NCBI GenBank assembly: GCA_027605045.1
Contig: JAQFWX010000016.1
Location: 650,551 to 714,550 of the forward strand
Length of the DNA stretch: 64,000 bases
Origin: Phallus indusiatus
Taxonomy: Eukaryota > Basidiomycota > Agaricomycetes > Phallales > Phallaceae
Direction of reading: 5' to 3'
A program made the translations under genes and the position numbers. A model generated the notes under the pieces. That model was not told the origin of the DNA. It searched no databases and saw nothing but the letters and a program-made list of their open reading frames with translations. Of the stretch, positions 37,179-48,461 are shown in pieces (position 1 is the stretch's first letter; every line of letters begins with the position of its first letter).

Positions 37179-40100
37179 GGAGGAGAGAGGAAAAAAAGGA
37201 AAAGAACGAAAAAAAAAACCACCCAAAAACCCAAAAAAAAAGAAATAATTATTGTTTTTTGCTTTTGGTTCCTCTTGTTATTGTGTTTTTATCTTGGGTC
37301 AAGGCCGTGCGGGTCGTGGCGTTGACATTTTGATGGTGGTGGCAGTGGCAGCAGCAGTGATGACGCCACAGCAACCTTTCTTTGTTGTCGTTGCGAATAA
37401 CAGGTTCTAATACTGCATGATACCGGTGTGCTAAGCATCGCGCCGATAGGAGAGAATAAGAAAAGAAGACCTCGTCATTTGGGTACCCGGAAACGTTGTT
37501 GCATATTGGAATTCCGAGTTACAGGTTCTACTCGCGCGTAAGCGGGATTGATTCCCGCTTTTTCCTTTATCTTTCATTCTTCGTTACATACCACCACCAC
37601 CACCACCACTATCATTATCACCATCACCATTCATCATCCATCTCCGGACCACCTCCTGTTTTGGTATTCTGGTTTTGGTTATGATTCTGGGGTTCACCGT
37701 CTCGGGACTTTGGCTCGGGGTCAGCACGGGCGGTCGGGGGTATCGTTCCTCGTTACTTATTGTTGGCATATGGCGTGTAGTGGATTCGGACCTTGGCGTT
37801 CGATAATGTGAATATAAACAAGGAAGAGTCGCCGTCGTCGTCGTACGGGATGTTTCGGGTGCATCAGACGTTTGTTGCTGGTACTCCTTCGGCTGGATAG
37901 GTTTACGATCTGTGAATATGATTTGACATCGTGTTCGCTTTTTCAAACCGCTTACTCCAGTTGGAGTGGATGAGAAAGCCAAACATCCGTTCCTGGTCGA
38001 CACTTCTTTTCTCTCTTTCTTTGTTTCAGAACACGACACATACACGCTTATGCGGACGGAACATTTTTCATTGGTCCATGCTATGGTTAGCCTATCGAGG
38101 CTTGCTTCGGTTTTCTGTTGAGGATAGAAACTGGATTTTTGTCCTTCTTAAATCGTTTGGCTTCGGTCGGTCGATCAATCATCACAACCTGATTACTGTT
38201 CCCCTCATCATATCGCCACCCCCTCTTCTCGCTGGTATGGCCTCAGAGACTTCTTGACGATTCATTCATCTCCCTTTCTTCATTCTACCACACTCGCGTT
38301 CCCATCGGCTTTGCCTGCGGTGCGTTTCCCCTCCACCACCTGGTTCATTCAGTCTCGGCATCCTTGAACAAATCGACAATTCGCGATTCATTTTTCTCTC
38401 TCGCTCTGCTGCTTGTCCACTGCACATCTTCCTAGTCACGTCGCTCACATTTTGTGGTCGACAATATTTTGTGATTGCGGTCTCCCCACTCCCAACCTCC
38501 CCTCTCCCCCTCCGTTTCCCCTCCCTTCCCCTTCTGGAAAGAAACGAATTTTTTTCTGTTACGAAACGTGAACGGCTCGGTACGAAACTCACTCCACATA
38601 TGTAATTGGGAGCGACGACTACAACGACAACGAACACAACCATCATCTTTCAACACTTGTGCAACATTTTGTTTTGTTTTGTCTTGTTTTTCATCTCCTT
38701 TTTTTTGCCATTTTTTTTTCTTCATTCGGATATGGAATGGGTTTGAAGTATGTATGTATGTGGTGGATTGCCGAATGCTCTAGGTTTATTTTCTTTTTTT
38801 TGGTGACCAATTACCAAAGGAGCTTTTGATCATCTTCTCTTCATGTCATTGTACACTAAATCTTCATTCGGTTTTTGATTCTTTGGTCTCTTTGATCCCC
38901 TTGATTCCATTCATACCAGTACCTGTCATATCCGCCAACAAGATCTATTTCTCGTTTCTCCCCCTCTTGCATTTCAAATCTCGTTCCATCCATTTCCATC
39001 CCAATCATCAGTCCATTCAACCACTTGGTGTTGGTTCTTTTTTTTTCTCTCTTCCCCCAATTTTTCTGCATTTTGTCTTTTTTTTGGTCGTCGTGTAGAT
39101 TATCTCAGAAGGTTCTTCTTGTTACACCTTTTTTTTGTCAAACAATCACAGTCTTTTCTCCTTTTTTTTTCTGCTGGTCGCTCGTTATCTGATCTGATCC
39201 TTGATTCGTTCATTCGACAGCTCGTTCTTTCTTCAGTGGCGTCAAGTTGTGGCGTCAAGTATGCCGATGCCGAAGACGACGCAGACTCGGCTCGGTGTCA
39301 TACGTAACATCGTAGATCTCTCTCCTCAGATTTAAGCACAACGAGTCGGGTACATAGGATTCCGATCACTTTTCGCATTCATTCATATATATATGGCATG
39401 ACTCAGACTCTTAGCTATTTTATTACTCATTCTACTAGTCGTTGTCATATCAATATTTTCAAACACCGTTTGGCAAACCCCTCGATCTTGACAATGTCAA
39501 CCTCGGTGTCTGGCTCTCGTTTTGGCTTGGACGACTTGGTGTAGTACGGTGCTAAGAATGTTGTTGTCCTAACGATTCGGACGTTGTCTTTTATCTTTGA
39601 CGATTCATATATGGGAACCAGGTTGTGCTGTGATGATATTAAAGAATTATAGCTCCCGAGAAAATCTGCGGGTTAGTCTTGGTCAATTCGACATGCTAAT
39701 AAATTAGTGGCGATACGGTCCATGATAACGGGATCCGATTAATGGTACGGGGAGACGCCACACAACTGCATCGTCTGGGCAATCTTTGGTCAACAACAGG
39801 CACCCATTCTATTACATTTTTTCAAAGTTGTTGCCCTGACAGAACAAGGCAATGTCCATGAATCATGATGGATGTAGCAATACCCGACCCACATTATACA
39901 ATGATAACATCTCAGCCTGTTTTGTTTTCATGAAAACAGTTTAGTTCGACTCAAAATAATATACGTTTCTGAACCGGGTCAACAAACTATCATTTCGTCT
40001 TTTTGAATAGTTAGATGACTGAGCCCAATCTGATGTGACTTGAGATTGACACACTTGATTTCTCGCCAGGCTTGCACCTACTCTAATAGAGTAGGTGTTA

Positions 40101-40861
40101 GAGTAGGTGCAAAGATAGTGTTAGAAAAGATAGTACAGAATAGGAAATGTAGTTGGTCAAATAAAATAGTTTAAAATGCTTATTGAGAGACTGAGAGAAA
40201 AGCTGTGGCCCTGCGATACAATCCAAGAAAACTGATGATATTTGGTGTTTAGAAGCGACGGGTTCATATACAAATTGTAGTTCAGTGTCCGAGTGAAAAG
40301 CGGAACACCGGTTATCTAAAATGCGAAGAAAACAAGGAAAAAGCATGTGGAAAGTGAATACATCATGATGGTCTGAGAAATGGAAATCGAAGAGTTTTCA
40401 ATGAATAAAATCGGAATTAAAATGTAGGAAAAGGGGAGAACATGTGAAGAAAAGTGAGAGATAAAGCCAAACATAAGTCTAAGTCATTATTCTCTTTTAT
40501 TAATTTCCATCCGGTGCATTAGTAATTGTGCACACTGCATATACGCTGCCTCCAACTATAGTAGTCTGGCTGTGCAGCCTGTGCCACACCGCTTGGAGTA
40601 ATACTACGTTCAGGGCGCCAATTACGCCTATTCTCTTCATAAGTCGTTCTCGTGAGCAACACTGAAATAAGTGTGCCTGGTTGAATTCTCCGGGTGTAAC
40701 ATGATTATCCCGCGCAACGCTCGTCCGTCATATCCATGCCATTGTGCAATACACACAAACAAAAACATAATAGTTATGATACTGGATTATCTCAACACAT
40801 AGCTAGTACAAAATAATTTACAATTTTCGACAATGCTACCCCCCTTAGCGGCAGCATTTTC
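37179..40861. other. 3' flank of bHLH gene with pyrimidine tracts and an old duplication
   Basis: No gene is recognised. T-rich and C/T-rich tracts occur throughout 37.2-39.3 kb. The segment from about 38.9 to 39.65 kb resembles 44.6-45.7 kb: both have GGTCGTCGTGTAGATTATCT, TCTTGTTACACC/CCTTGTTACACC and GTCAAACAATCACAGTCTTT. A 14-bp inverted repeat (TTGCACCTACTCTA/TAGAGTAGGTGCAA) lies at 40072-40112. Confidence 0.55.
37591..37639. repeat. CAC/CAT microsatellite
   Basis: Eight or so CAC units followed by interrupted ATC/CAT units, in the 3' flank of the bHLH gene. Confidence 0.9.
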
Positions 40862-42302
40862 GCCAAACTTAGTTCAATGGCACGAGCCGGCGGTAAATGG
40901 CGGATTTTAAAAATTCTACATCTTGAGCTTGATCTACAAAAAGCCCACGAACTTGGATTATCTTGAATACCCATTCATCGACTAGGGACTTGCCACCCAA
41001 ATTGGATCTGATCTTTCCTGGCAAGACTTCTCGCACCTGTGGACAATCAACCAAGACGTAGGACAAGAAAGTTTATACTTGAGGAAAAAATCACGTCTAT
41101 TTAAGGAAAAAAAAGAGAAGAGTACAGTATCGCCCCCCTTTTTCTCTCAACTTCATTGTTTCTTTTCTTGCTCTGAGGGGGAAATACCCGTATGAATTCT
41201 GGAATACATTCCCATTTTTGGACTGTTTTTGATTGATCTGGCACTAGACTTCAGCGTGCGTTGTATGGATTTCGCGTCCAAAACGGAGCTGTGAGGTAAG
41301 TCCATTTAAAACATTGAAAACTTCTCTTTCTGAGATGGGACATGTTTATCTGTTCATTTGCTTTGAGTTAGAAGATACCCGTGTTCCGAGATATGTTGTC
41401 TCGTTGTTAATCTGTGCCAAAGCGCCCCAGATGATGGCAATTGTAATGGTTGTCGCACTTGTTGGGAAGTCTCGCGTACATGATGGGTGACTGAATAACT
41501 TTAGTGTCCGTACCAAGGCTTCATTGCAGGAAAATCGAATGGTCATTCGGACGGTGGTGGTGAGCTTCTATTCAGCGAATGCGACATTAGAGAGCTTACA
41601 AGTGCTAAACAGGAAATGGTATGGACATCATGATTACTATCGAAGGAAGCTGTTTGGCAACAGAAAGGCAGCCAGAGTCTTGATTGAATACATTAATGAC
41701 AACTGGGAGATTTCGAGCAACACATGGAAAGCTAAACGTACCGAGACGGTTGCAGAGCAGCCGAGCAAAATGAAGGGAGAAGACATCACACTGAGAACAG
41801 CGATCCCCTCGACACCTCATTACATCTTAGAGGAATGACGCGACCGGCCATCCCCATAGGTGAAAGTCCCGGCACATAGGACAATGCCCCCAGGGACTTA
41901 CAGATTCTTACAGATTCTTGACAGATTCTCTCACACTATCAAAGGAAGACCAAAAATAACACTCTGATTAGGTATGCCGAGATTTTAAGCGAAGCGAATG
42001 ACAACCCATTTCGAGAACTGTCTCTTCATACAATACAATGAATTGCGGGGAAGTTTCGTACCGGAACAGCCTCTCAGGACGTTACCATGTACACATTCAC
42101 TCCCAGTACCCGTATAACCTTAAAACCAGTCTTCGATCACGGAAAGCGGCGAATTGAGGTTGCCAACGTTGAAATAACAAGCATTTAACAGGTTAGAAGC
42201 CTTTGGCCTGTGGCTTGGTATCTCAGACACGCTGTTCCACAACAGCTATCACAACATTCAAGGGGTTTGAGCGCGATACTGGCAGGACACAGTGGCGCAA
42301 TA

Positions 42303-44021
42303 ATGGCCGAAATAATCGATTATGGAACACGGCACAAGCCCGAGTGGTTGAACGAGTTGCATTCTGAAGAGTATGTAAATTTTTCTTCATATGAACATTC
42401 GTCACGGTTCTTGATTGTCTCATGTAGATCTATGTTATACTTGACCAATCTCTGTACCTTCAGTGAGTTTATTATTTGATTTCAGGTCGAATAATAGCTG
42501 ATCATCCCTAGCACTTCTTGTGTATGCAACCTTGTTGAGGTTCTCGGAAGAAGTAGAATGTATATGGCGGAAGCGATTCAGTCCTGTTACGCTGTTTTAT
42601 ATTATCACAAGATATGGATCTTTATTGAACCAGGGGCCTGAAATTGATTTTGGAATCAAAGTGATTCCAAAAGTAAGTCTCCTACTAGTAATCAACGCTG
42701 CTAACATATACCAACTTTTCTAGTCAAAACAGTAAGAGATATACTTTCTAATTTGTGACAATTTAAAAAACTTTAAAGCCTTTGTAATGTCTTTTTTCAC
42801 TTTACGGCGTTTTGGTTTGTTTTAGTACAAATGGGGATACAAGGTGGGTACATCATGATCTGTTATTTCTTTCCTAAGACGCAGCAAACCATAATTATAT
42901 CAGGCCTGCTGATCTCCCGTGCATACGCTGTGTGTAAAGGAAGTAGACCCTTAGGAGCGATTTTAGTCTTTGCCTTTTTAGCTGGATTGATATTATTGAT
43001 ACTCGGTAAGAAACCAACCCCAACGAAATTAGATGCTAATCGATTTCTTGCTATGTTTAGATATTGTGGGGTCATATGGATGTTACTCAGCGTTAGTGCA
43101 TGAATATACAAATTACTCCTTTCTCAATCACCTCTAGCTTTAAATTGTCTGGTATGGAGTCGAGTTCACTATTCAATTATCAACACTACTTCGACTCAAA
43201 CGACATGCGAACTAGATTACAGAATAATGTGTATTTTCATATTCGAAATTTCTACTATCTGCACCAGTCTTCTGGTGTTAGGCATTTGCACTTGGTCACT
43301 TTGGGGCACGTGGAAATTGAAGCGTCAATCCGGCATTGGACATCGCAATGATCTTGTGTCAATATTCTTTAAACAGAGTATGTAAGTCCGATAATTTTCA
43401 CCGAAATTTGATTAAATCATCTCATAGATGTATTGAAATGCTGGTGAGATTTTTATTGAGATATTTTCGTTCATTTCCTAAATCGGGGCAAGCATTGTGA
43501 TATTTTTTATGATTGTCAAAATAAGCGTCATAGTAATTTTCTCGATCGATTGCATATTTTTCTTGACTTATTTTTTTATAGACGCAAAATGTAAGCACCT
43601 CATCTCAATGTCCTGCATCCACGAGGTTTCAGTTCAGCCGGACTCGCTTAGATTTTTCTATCTATAATTCTGGGTCGCATTCAAACCAGGTAAAGCCAAT
43701 GTCCTTATATATGTCTTGGGCTTTCTCCATCTAATATGCTTCAGTCTTTTAACAATCATATTCGCTGATTTTACTTTGGACCTTCGTCAATGCAACCGGA
43801 CGGGCATCGACGAGTCTACTAATCTCGTACTGTCGTCATCTACAATACATTATCAAAATGTTCTCCAAAATGTTCATGAGTCAATACTCGTGGAAATGGG
43901 AACTCCGGAAGATGCCGACGCGGGGGAACGGAACGATAGAGAGGATGATGAAATTTCTAATACTGTTGGTGGGACTACTGTCGGCGTTCGAGAGCAGATT
44001 ACTGGGAGTGAACTTGCATAA
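42303..44021 (+). CDS. DUF6533-type seven-helix membrane protein (copy F)
   Basis: Probable start ATG 42303 (MAEIIDYGTRHKPEWLNELH). An intron at GTATGTAAAT is followed by a short exon (SMLYLTNLCTF) and, after acceptor CCTAG near 42508, the signature LLVYATLLRFSEEVECIWRK and RFSPVTLFYIITRYGSLLNQ. Later exons give LLISRAYAVCKGSRPLGAIL, STICTSLLVLGICTWSLWGT with KLKRQSGIGHRNDLVSIFFK, and last exon FADFTLDLRQCNRTGIDEST to LVEMGTPEDADAGERNDRED, ending at 44021. A second, nearly identical gene lies at 61.5-63.2 kb. N-terminus and micro-exon boundaries near 42.7-42.9 kb are uncertain. Opposite strand and distinct sequence from the B-E array. Confidence 0.78.
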
Positions 44022-44704
44022 ATGGAAGTCAAACTGAATGATTTTGACAATTATACATCGAATAACAGTGGAATAGTCTTGATACTTGTGCCAGTGGTGG
44101 ACTGTTTGTGTTTGTGTGTACTCATAGTTGTTGTGTTCAGCGCTTTCCTGGGCATCGCTTAAAGCTTGGGGGGTTTTCATTTGTATCTTTCCCTTTATTC
44201 TCATTTTCTATGCTTGGAAACCGTCAATATAGAGCTAGACAATGATATCATGACATGGCTTGGTCTATTGAATGTTGACGCACACTCGATTGACTATCTC
44301 TTTTATCATTATGCTCTCGGCTTTGGGAAGTCTTGTCGAGTTTGCCTTAGGTACGGTTACTCAGGCGCTGTATTGTTTTCTGCTAACACTTTATACCCAT
44401 GGAGGATTGAACAATGAAGCGCTTGACCTTCCCTTATTCGCTTCCGGACTCTGATTTCACATTTGGCTGTGATTCTCCGTCGGCTCCGGTTTGGTTTGTT
44501 TCGAGGAAGCCGGATATGTGATTCCTTAAGGTGCTTTGTACTTACTCCAGGCTTTCCTTTCACTAGCCAAACAATAGGCTTTTTACGGTTATGTTTGGAA
44601 GCCTTTTTCTCGTTTTTCCCTTCTTGCATTTCAATCTCGTTTCATTCCCTTTCCATTCCCAATCATCAATTCATCTAACCTCCTTTTTGTTTTGGTGATT
44701 TCTC

Positions 44705-45100
44705 TGTAAGGGTACGATCGTTCAGTAGTTAGCTTAAGGATCAGACGGAGTATAACCCAGTAGCCCAATCTATAATAGCGCAAGGAACTACTCTTGCACG
44801 CACAGGTGTATATATATACATGAGTACGTTATCTCTACCAATAACGGTCAGGTGCTATATCTACCAATAGGAAGGAAGGTAGTCGATGGCGAATAGGAAA
44901 ACATGAGAAAGAGGAAAATGGTGACAGAATAGAAGTGTACGAAGAAACGGTGGAAGTACGGGAGAATACGGGAGGATAATACGGACCGGCATACCGGGTA
45001 CCATACGATGGATATGATAACGCGTGGGTCAGCATATACGTCTATACTATACGCACAGTATACTAGATTAGTCCTGATGGTCCTAGCACGTACCCTGACA
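44705..45100 (-). mobile_element. Solo LTR, 396 bp, target duplication TTCTC
   Basis: Plus-strand ends TGTAAGGGTACGATCG..ACGTACCCTGACA; flanks TTCTC at 44700..44704 and 45101..45105. It is the reverse orientation of the LTR at 47012-47408 and nearly identical to it. A TATA-like ATATATA stretch and a T-rich centre on the minus strand fit a promoter. No internal element remains, so it is a solo LTR. It split a sequence shared with 38.9-39.1 kb. Confidence 0.9.
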
Positions 45101-45832
45101 TTCTCTTTCCCCAATTTTCTCTGCATTTTTTGTCTTTTTTTGGTCGTCGTGTAGATTATCTCAGAAGGTTCTCCTTGTTACACCTTTTTGTCAAACAATC
45201 ACAGTCTTTTCTCTTTTTGGTTGTTGTTCTTCATCAAATCCTTGGTTTTTTTTTCCAGTGTGTCAAGTACGCGGAAGACGACGGGCTCAGCTTGCTGGAC
45301 ATCACAAAAGGAAGTCATGCAAGTTGTAAAACTCTTGATTTGGATTTAACCACGAAGGGTCGGCACCTGATGGCCTGCTGAGAAGAACTGTGTGGGTAGC
45401 ATTCCGATCACCTTCCCCATTTGTTAAACAAATATCATGACTCCTGATCGACATGTTGATATTTCAGTTCTTTTTCTCATTTGCAATATGACAGATGCCA
45501 AATGGGTTTCGAAGTTTGGCAAGCCCTGTAGTACCTCACCAGCGTCAGCGGCGCCGGCTCGCAGAATTTGACTTTGCGCTCAATTCCAGAATTATCGTTC
45601 TTGTCCTGACAAAGTTATTTATCTTCGACGATCCATATGCTATCGAGGAATCGGTTTGTGTTATGATAATATTAACTATTGTAAGGGAGCGTAGCTCCCT
45701 ACACGGAGTAGTTTAGCACCCGTTGTCAGGGTACGTCTCTGGTTAATGGTCATTCTAGTATATTAGCGTAGTATAGTATAACCTACTTAGATGCCTACGC
45801 GCTCTACGTCGGTCATACGGTACCCGGTATAC

Positions 45833-46228
45833 TGTTAGGGCTACTCAGCTCACACTAGAGGGAGGGGATCCTAAGACAATATATTGGAAGGGAAACTAAC
45901 TACTCACCTAGAGGGAGGGGATCCTAAGAGAACAAGCTTAGGGACCCTCACTCTAGGTACAGCTACTATATACATAAAACGACGACGCGGCATGCGGCCC
46001 TGACACAGCTAAGTGCCAGGCGCCCAAGCCGAACCTAAGCGACGTGATGTCACGGGCATCACGCCGGGTACGAGCGCGCGACGCGCGCGAGTAGGGAAAG
46101 TGAAATAGAGACAGAACAAGGAAACGGAGAGTGAAAGTAAAATATGGAAATGATAAATAAAATAGAAAAGAAATGATGCCGATGATAATAAATAAGAAAA
46201 TGAGAGGCGGCGGTAGCGTACCCTGACA
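45833..46228 (-). mobile_element. Nested solo LTR, 396 bp, target duplication TATAC
   Basis: Ends TGTTAGGGCTACTCAG..GCGTACCCTGACA, flanked by TATAC (45828..45832 and 46229..46233). It is the reverse complement of the LTR at 56503-56896, sharing AGAGGGAGGGGATCCTAAG twice. It lies inside the older LTR 45724-46686. Confidence 0.92.
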
Positions 46229-46260
46229 TATACCGGTCCGTACTTACCCCTCACGTATTC

Positions 46261-46421
46261 TGTAGGAAGTTTAATCTACAGGTGTGTTATTATACATAAT
46301 GTTTGTAGTTTAATATAAGTAACTTACCTCTCTCTTAGTAGTCGGACAGACGACTAAGAGAGAGGTGACTCGCTTCGTAGTACCTGATAATGGGCGTGAC
46401 GTTACGCCCCCAATTCTAACA
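46261..46421. mobile_element. 161-bp TG..CA mini-element with hairpin, target duplication TATTC
   Basis: Begins TGTAGGAAGTTTAATC and ends CAATTCTAACA, flanked by TATTC (46256..46260 and 46422..46426). It contains a perfect 14-bp inverted repeat with a 13-nt centre (ACCTCTCTCTTAGT..ACTAAGAGAGAGGT, 46326..46366). There is no coding capacity. Size and ends suggest a very short LTR or other non-autonomous element using the same type of integrase. The family is not recognised. Confidence 0.75.
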
Positions 46422-46808
46422 TATTCTCCCGAACTCTCCCCGTTTCTCCGTTCGCTCCATTCTGCCCTATTTCCCTCTTTCTCTATGTCATCCGTATTGT
46501 CCTCGGCTACCGCTCTTCCTATTGGTAGATAAAGCACCTGATAGCTATTGGTTAGAGATAGCGTAATCATGTATATATACAACTGTGCGCGCATGAGTAG
46601 TTCCTTGCGCTATTATAGACTGGGTTACTGGGTTATAGTAGCAGTCCAATCCTTAAGTCTAATCGCTGAATGGTCGTGCCCTAACACCCGTTAGAGTCCT
46701 ATCGTCCTCATTTTATAGTCCCTAATTTACATTACGATCCTCAGAGATTTTTGTATTTAATCCTTACACTTCTGTTCGAATTAAAATCATCTTTTTTCAC
46801 ACTTCAGT

Positions 46809-47474
46809 TGTAACGGTTCCGCTACATGCAGCGGACTACTATTAACCATAGTACATATTTGTATATACATACAATTGCATGCAGACGATCATCGCCTGCA
46901 CAAGTACCTAGTATTATGTAATGTACATAGGCGCCATCACACCAGTAAATACCGCGTAACGGTGAAGGCGCCGGCAGCCTTTCTTACCTGCACTTGCAAA
47001 TATACAGCTTTTGTCAGGGTACGTGCTAGGACCATCAGGGCTAATCTAGTATACTGTGCGTATAGTATAGACATATATGCTGACCTACGCGTTATCATAT
47101 CCATCGTACGGTACCCGGTATGCCGGTCCGTGTTTATCCTCCCGTATTCTCCCGTACTTCCACCGTTTCTCCGTACGCTTCTATTCTGTCACCATCTTCC
47201 TCTTTCTCATGTTTTCCTATTCGCCATCGACTACCTTCCTTCCTATTGGTAGATATAGCACCTGACCGTTATTGGTAGAGATAACGAACTCATGTATATA
47301 TATACACCTGTGCGCGTAAGAGTAGTTCCTTGCGCTATTATAGATTGGGCTACTGGGTTATACTCCGTCTGATCCTTAAGCTAACTACTGAACGATCGTA
47401 CCCTTACAGCTTTATACTGTTTGTTGTGAGTCCGTAAGAACCGGGCTAATCGTAAACCGTAACGAAACGTTACA
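46809..47474 (+). mobile_element. Left 264-bp LTR of the Ty3 region, interrupted by a solo LTR
   Basis: Begins TGTAACGGTTCCGCTA and ends GTAACGAAACGTTACA (terminal TGTAACG/CGTTACA). With the 397-bp insert at 47012-47408 and one target repeat removed, 264 bp remain, the same length as the right LTR. About ten substitutions separate the two by eye, so the pair is not very recent. Confidence 0.88.
47012..47408 (+). mobile_element. Solo LTR, 397 bp, target duplication GCTTT
   Basis: Begins TGTCAGGGTACGTGCTAG and ends CGATCGTACCCTTACA, flanked by GCTTT (47007..47011 and 47409..47413). The uninterrupted target is visible in the right LTR (ACAGCTTTATACTG near 55230), which proves the insertion. It is an inverted, nearly identical copy of 44705-45100. 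Confidence 0.95.
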
Positions 47475-47475
47475 A

Positions 47476-47616
47476 GTTCTCTCACAGTTGTCGAACGATG
47501 ACGGCAAATGGCACCCAGTTGCATTCTTCTCGAAGGCCCTTAGCCCTGTCGAGCGCAACTACGAGATTCATGACAAGGAAATGCTGGCTATCATACGGTG
47601 TAAGGATCCGATGTGA
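47476..47616 (+). pseudogene. RNase H scrap of another Ty3-type pol
   Basis: The frame reads [20 protein letters not shown], then [20 protein letters not shown], a well-conserved RNase H segment of Ty3-type polyproteins. It differs from the corresponding part of the pol downstream (GVYYGQGARWQTCRPAGFMS), so it comes from another family. It directly abuts the left LTR and ends at TGA. Confidence 0.85.
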
Positions 47617-48461
47617 ATAGCTAAATGTGCCGGCTATAAATGATCGGACTACAATGAGATTTTTGTTTCGAGGTCGGTAAGTCTACCGTGGAGCGTGTCC
47701 TGGTGCTGAATTCAACGTGAGAGAGGGAGTGGGTGTGTGTGGGGAATGGAGGGGGATGTATGCGTCGATATCAAACCAACAAAAAACACCAACAACAACT
47801 GCAATGATAAAAGATCGTATGCAACTGTGCAAGTGAGAGGGTGAACAGAAAGTCGGCAATGAACTTGGAATGCGACTAAAGAGAGGACCTGCAATCAATG
47901 ATGACTGAATTCCTGTGCGAGTTAGTGAAAGCGATAAACTGAAATAAAATCGCTAGTTTATACTCCGAGACCTCACTCAGAGTTAATCCAAAGATATAGA
48001 TATGAGCGTAGAAATAGACTAGAGGCGAAACTTGACTTGAGCTGAACTTGACTTAAACTGAACTTGACTGAGACTTAAACTGTGAGACAACTCGTCCGGT
48101 AGAATTGCTGCTGATACAAGTATTTACATGCAGTATTTATACCTTTCAGAGTACATAGCATTGGTGAGACGATCACTCATCGTTCACCAGGATAACAAAC
48201 AGGAAGAAACAAAAGAACAAAAGAAATATGGAAGATAGGGGAATCGCGAGAGAATGATGGGGATACAATTACAACAAAAAAGAACAACATACATTGATAG
48301 GAGAAAATGATGAGAACTGAAACAAAGAACAAAAGAAAACAAGGAAGAGATCAAAATAGGAAAAACAAAACCGGCTGGAGACACAGCCCTGGCCTGACTC
48401 AACACCTGGCACTTCCCGCGCTGCCTCTATCCTGTACCATACCTATACCATCTCATTCTTC
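47617..48461. other. Non-coding, possible minus-strand LTR
   Basis: No gene is seen. On the minus strand from 48196 the sequence starts TGTTATCCTGGTGAACG. It has a TATA-type GGTATAAATACTG near 48138-48150 and continues into repeats of CTTGACTTAAACTGAA type (48030-48080). This resembles an LTR or a promoter region, but I could not find its other end or a target duplication. Confidence 0.3.

Larger units (their letters stand above)
40862..45718 (+). repeat. Segmental duplication, copy 1 (interrupted by a solo LTR)
   Basis: It matches 60290-63890 in direct orientation. Collinear blocks include TTATCTTGAATACCCATTCATC (40957 vs 60351), GACGTAGGACAAGAAAGTTTAT, the whole DUF6533 gene, and the terminal block around GCTCGCAGAATTTGACTTTG/GCTCGCAGAATTCGACTTTG. 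Copy 1 holds extra sequence (about 44.2-45.4 kb), partly the solo LTR at 44705-45100 and partly sequence shared with 38.9-39.3 kb. Confidence 0.8.
45724..46686 (+). mobile_element. Solo LTR carrying two nested insertions, target duplication CCCGT
   Basis: Begins TGTCAGGGTACGTCTC and ends GTCGTGCCCTAACA, flanked by CCCGT (45719..45723 and 46687..46691). Removing the inserts at 45833-46228 and 46261-46421 with their target repeats leaves about 395 bp, the length of the related LTRs at 44705 and 47012. Shared pieces include ACGGTACCCGGTAT and CGCTATTATAGA. Confidence 0.9.

Noticed and set aside
37591..37639. CRISPR-like or telomeric repeat
   Set aside because: Plain trinucleotide microsatellite without spacers or telomere unit.
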